DNA of 64,000 nucleotides, from the NCBI RefSeq assembly GCF_032884065.1, contig NC_088873.1, positions 4,864,964 through 4,928,963 on the forward strand. The letters run 5' to 3'. Position 1 is the stretch's first letter, and every line of letters begins with the position of its first letter. Position numbers and translations under genes: made by a program. Shown here piece by piece: positions 60,833-64,000 of this stretch. The stretch comes from Artemia franciscana. Lineage: Eukaryota > Arthropoda > Branchiopoda > Anostraca > Artemiidae. The notes beneath the pieces were generated by a model. It saw nothing but the letters and a program-made list of their open reading frames with translations, searched no databases and was not told where the DNA came from.

Positions 60833-60995
60833 TAAGGTTTGACTCTTTGTCACAACTCTAATTTTTAAAACAATAAAAGCTTTAGTGTAAAGAGTGGAGT
60901 GTTGAGGAGGGGATCAGACTTTCGTATACAGAATAATTTCTGTTCGTTTTAATTTTTAATATCGCTCCTTACTTTCAGTTGAACAAACTTTTTTT
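60825..60995 (-). repeat. Half fold-back of the gtaaggagcgac family
   Basis: Contains opposed 'tatacgctaaggttt' and 'aaagctttagtgtaaagagt'. It ends 'ttaatatcgctccttacttt', but the outer left arm is missing, so this is a truncated copy. Confidence 0.75.
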
Positions 60996-61639
60996 TTAGA
61001 TTTAATATTTATTTAGGCAGTCCTATTGCGCTGTCTATGATTTTAGTTTTGCTTTATGTGGCCCGCTGACATCAATGCTATTTATCAATAAAAATTTGCG
61101 AACCCACCATTAAATCAATTTAATAAGAAATCTTAAATAATTTTTCAACAAACAACGTATATTAAAAGTTTACCACAAAAAAATTAAATCCTACAGAGTC
61201 AAATATAATTTGAAATATAATTATAATTTCCTCTCAGAGTCTTGCTCAAAACCTCAGTATGCATTCAACGCAGATAAAAATTATGTTCTAAGTTGTATAG
61301 GTAGAGAAGCAATCATGGGATTTGTGCTTAGTAGTTTGTAAACCTTGAGAAGAGTTTTACCTAGGACTGACAGAGCTAAGAGCAAATTCGATCTCTTTTT
61401 TATTTTTCTTCCCTCCCTTCTTTTTTGGGGAAGCCTTGCTCCCTCTCTCACCATCAGCATTGTTTTACTTTATGATTGATGGACTCCCAAGAGTTCATAT
61501 GCTTCTTCAATAGGTTTTCAACTGGTACGTGGCAAAATTTGTTTGGATTAACAAAACAAGCCAGATGAAATGTTGCCGAAAACATGACAACCAATAGCAA
61601 ATAGCCCTAAATTAAAAAAAACTAGCCCAACAAAACATA
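60996..61639. other. Unassigned sequence
   Basis: No gene is seen. Ordinary AT-rich DNA. Confidence 0.4.
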
Positions 61640-62770
61640 GAATGTTTTGTTGATCAGTTTCGTTGAATCCAACAAGACCGATAAGTTATACCCACACTTT
61701 TCTGCGTTTTAGAGAAGTGATTTAGTACTAGAATGAGGAGTTTTTTGGAAAATCATAAGTTACTGGTAGAGAGACAATTTAGGTTCCGTAGAAAAAGAAC
61801 AACAGAACAGGCAATGACTTATTTGACAAATGAGGCATTAGATAAATGTTTTAAAATAGGTGCTTTATTTTTACATCTGATAAATGCTTTCGACACGGTA
61901 GACCATAAACTTCTTCTTAAAAAGTATGAAATGCATGGTCTGAGGGGAAATTTTTTAAGAAGTTTTGTAAGTAATCATTATCAGTACGTTCAACTAAATG
62001 ATTCTTTTTCAGGAGAAAAACTGGTTGAAATTGGTGTTCCGCAAGGATCAGTTCTTGGTCCTATATTATTCTTGATATTTATAAATTGTTTACCAAATTG
62101 TCTGAATAATTTTTGCTACAGAATAAAAGAGCTAACGGTTAACCCCACTAATGAAACAGTTTTACTTTTTGCTAATGACACAATAACAATTACCAGAGCT
62201 AAGACAGTGCAGCTGCTTGAGAAGTCAATTAGGGAATCAGCTGATAAAATTGTAATCTTGCTGAGGGTAAATAAACTAAGAATAATATAAGCAAGTCTAA
62301 TTTTGTCATTTTCTCACGATCGCCGGACTTTTACCCATGGATGAAGGAATTAAATACCTCTAATGGAGTTATAAAACGGACTGTTTCTTTTAAATACCTT
62401 GGGATTGTAATTGATTAAACTTTATTTTTTAACCAGCATGTAAGTTTAACTATTAAAATTCTAGCAAGAAATCTAGGTATAATGAAAAAACTCCAACATT
62501 TTTTTTCCTAAGTCTGTGCTCCACCAACTTTATTTTTCTTTTTTCCATCTTTATTTTTCTTCCACCGTCTTTATTTTTCTTTATTTCCTTAAATATTTTT
62601 CTTTCTTTATCTATTAAGGAGCATGCAGCTTTCAATAGTAAAATCCTGGCAAGAAATATAGGTATAATGAAGAAACTCCAACATTTTTCCCCTAAGTCTG
62701 TCATCCGCTATCTTTATTTTTTTTTCTTATGCACCCTTTATTTTTCCATCTTTATTTTTCTCTTAAAAGT
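61640..62770 (+). pseudogene. CR1/Jockey-like LINE RT with substituted catalytic residues
   Basis: A broken frame near 61665 gives NPTRPIS, matching RPIS. The open frame 61733-62287 (185 codons) follows: FRRKRTTEQAM (fingers), 'LFLHLINAFDTVDH' (motif A, where His replaces the usual metal-binding Asp of LFLDLSKAFD), 'VGVPQGSVLGPILF'-type motif B (GVPQGSVLGP is intact), and 'LLFANDTITI' (motif C, FADD changed to FAND). A further frame continues with SKSNFVIFSRS and FKYLGIVID to about 62520. The element then runs into a partial duplication and T-rich sequence. Loss of two catalytic Asp within an uninterrupted frame means this copy cannot polymerise. Confidence 0.85.
62450..62712 (+). repeat. Partial duplication inside the LINE 3' end
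   Basis: A segment coding 'ILARNLGIMKKLQHF' occurs at about 62457-62508 and again, as 'ILARNIGIMKKLQHF', at 62641-62692. The spacing is ~184 bp and they are separated by 'ctttatttttctt' repeats. Confidence 0.8.
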
Positions 62771-64000
62771 TCAGGATTAAGTAGCGAGGTAAATGAAATG
62801 ACACTATTTGGTGCCAGATTATCCAAATAGTGTATCTGCATTATCTTGGGAACGGCCTGGGAGATCTGACTGATGCTTTCGGTTTTTTAAGCAGAGGGGG
62901 TTATTTAGACATCAAATTCTGGATTGAGAGAGGCAGAAAAGGTTAAACATATTTTGTGTCTAACCTGCCTTAAAGCTTTGGCACTTTAAGCTCTTGCAGT
63001 AAATTCCCCCTCCAAGGCTTCTTCCTTTAATGGACATATTTAGCTCAATGGTTAGGAAAGGGTGCAGGGAAGCCAGGGTGCAAGGGGGCCTGCTATACTT
63101 TCACTTGATGGGGTTGTAGCAGAGACCACCCGGGGATCAACATGGCTTAGAAAACGCCAACAGTTTTAAAACTAGTAAAAACATATTTTAAAGTCTTTTT
63201 TTGTATTTCAACCCTATCCGAGATTTTTAAGGAGTCGCACCTTTCTTAAGGGTGATAAAATAAAGCAATGGGAAAAAAACAAAAAGAGATAATATTCATT
63301 CAAATGAGCAAATTAACTGTGTCACAGATTAAAAATTTGAATCCAAGATATCACGAGTCAAAAATGATCATAATGATCCTTTTTTAGGGCAGGCTTTTAA
63401 ACAATCAGCAAGTTTCAAAGTCTATATCCCCACATAAAGGTACCTCTTACTTACACATCATTATTGACTTTACAGTTTCCTTGCTATGCACAAATAAAAA
63501 TGGTACCAAATTTCTGTAAAAGTGACATAGCCAGTTTTCAATGGGATATAAAAGAATTGTATAAAGGTTTCATTCACTATCAAGCCATTTTATTATCAAT
63601 TACTGTCTTACTTTTTCAATTTTTCTTTTGCTACCGTTGACTTCTCATAACAATCTAACTGCGGCTTTCACTGCTCAAAGCCAATACACTTAAATGAGCT
63701 CATCTATTTCTAGTGGATTATCAATAAAGAAAAAAAAGGATTTTTATATAATATATTTATAATAGTAATTCATAATTTAAAGAGTTCCAACGTTTTTTTC
63801 GTATCCAGGAATCCCAGATATTTTGTAGTTTGATGAAAATAGAGGTTTTGCTTCGAACTTAATTTTACCATCTCGTCTCCCTTTGGTTATCTTACCAATT
63901 TTGTGTTGGCTTTTGGCAATTCATTTGGTTTTTGTATGCGAAATTGCCTTTTAAGATCCAGTTATCGTTCAAATAATTCTTTTAGGTATCAATGAAACAA
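62771..64000. other. Unassigned sequence to window end
   Basis: No exon, RNA gene or clear repeat is recognised. Confidence 0.4.

Overview
The window is AT-rich animal nuclear DNA, dominated by decayed transposable elements and repeats, with a few spliced exons of host genes. Long introns, GT-AG splice sites, a novel-type protein kinase C exon pair, a beta/gamma-crystallin-like exon pair and many CR1/Jockey-like LINE fragments point to an invertebrate, most likely an arthropod. A short dispersed repeat containing 'gtaaggagcgacattaaaac' reminded me of brine-shrimp (Artemia) DNA. That is recollection only and could not be checked.

Layout. 0-5.3 kb: low-complexity DNA, degenerate tandem ~278-bp modules and an older dispersed repeat. 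5.3-7.7 kb: a 125-bp satellite with a 7-unit higher-order period. 7.9-9.2 kb: a dead hAT transposase and a LINE 3' tail. 9.8-11.7 kb: the last two exons of a beta/gamma-crystallin-like gene (+). 12.8-34.3 kb: two interlocking giant palindromes. The first has ~3.74-kb arms around the exonuclease part of a Polinton/Maverick-type DNA polymerase B. The second has two 6,333-bp arms around LINE and polymerase fragments. 34.3-35.6 kb: a LINE reverse-transcriptase relic split by a 574-bp hAT-type non-autonomous element. 37.2 kb: a probable first coding exon of a CREBL2/REPTOR-BP-like bZIP gene (+). 38.3-42.3 kb: a dispersed fold-back repeat family, invaded by an inverted element carrying two hammerhead-like ribozyme motifs. 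44-52.4 kb: LINE relics on both strands around a threefold exon-like tandem duplication. 53.5-61 kb: more of the fold-back family, with two exons of a novel-type protein kinase C (+). 61.6-62.8 kb: a LINE reverse transcriptase with altered catalytic residues.

The host exons are separated by kilobases of repeats. There is no operon-like organisation and no evidence that the genes cooperate. The main story is structural: serial inverted duplication of a polymerase-B-bearing fold-back element, with small junction insertions copied from nearby sequence, plus ribozyme-bearing and fold-back repeats. Palindromes are also classic assembly hazards, so the two large inverted repeats need long-read confirmation.
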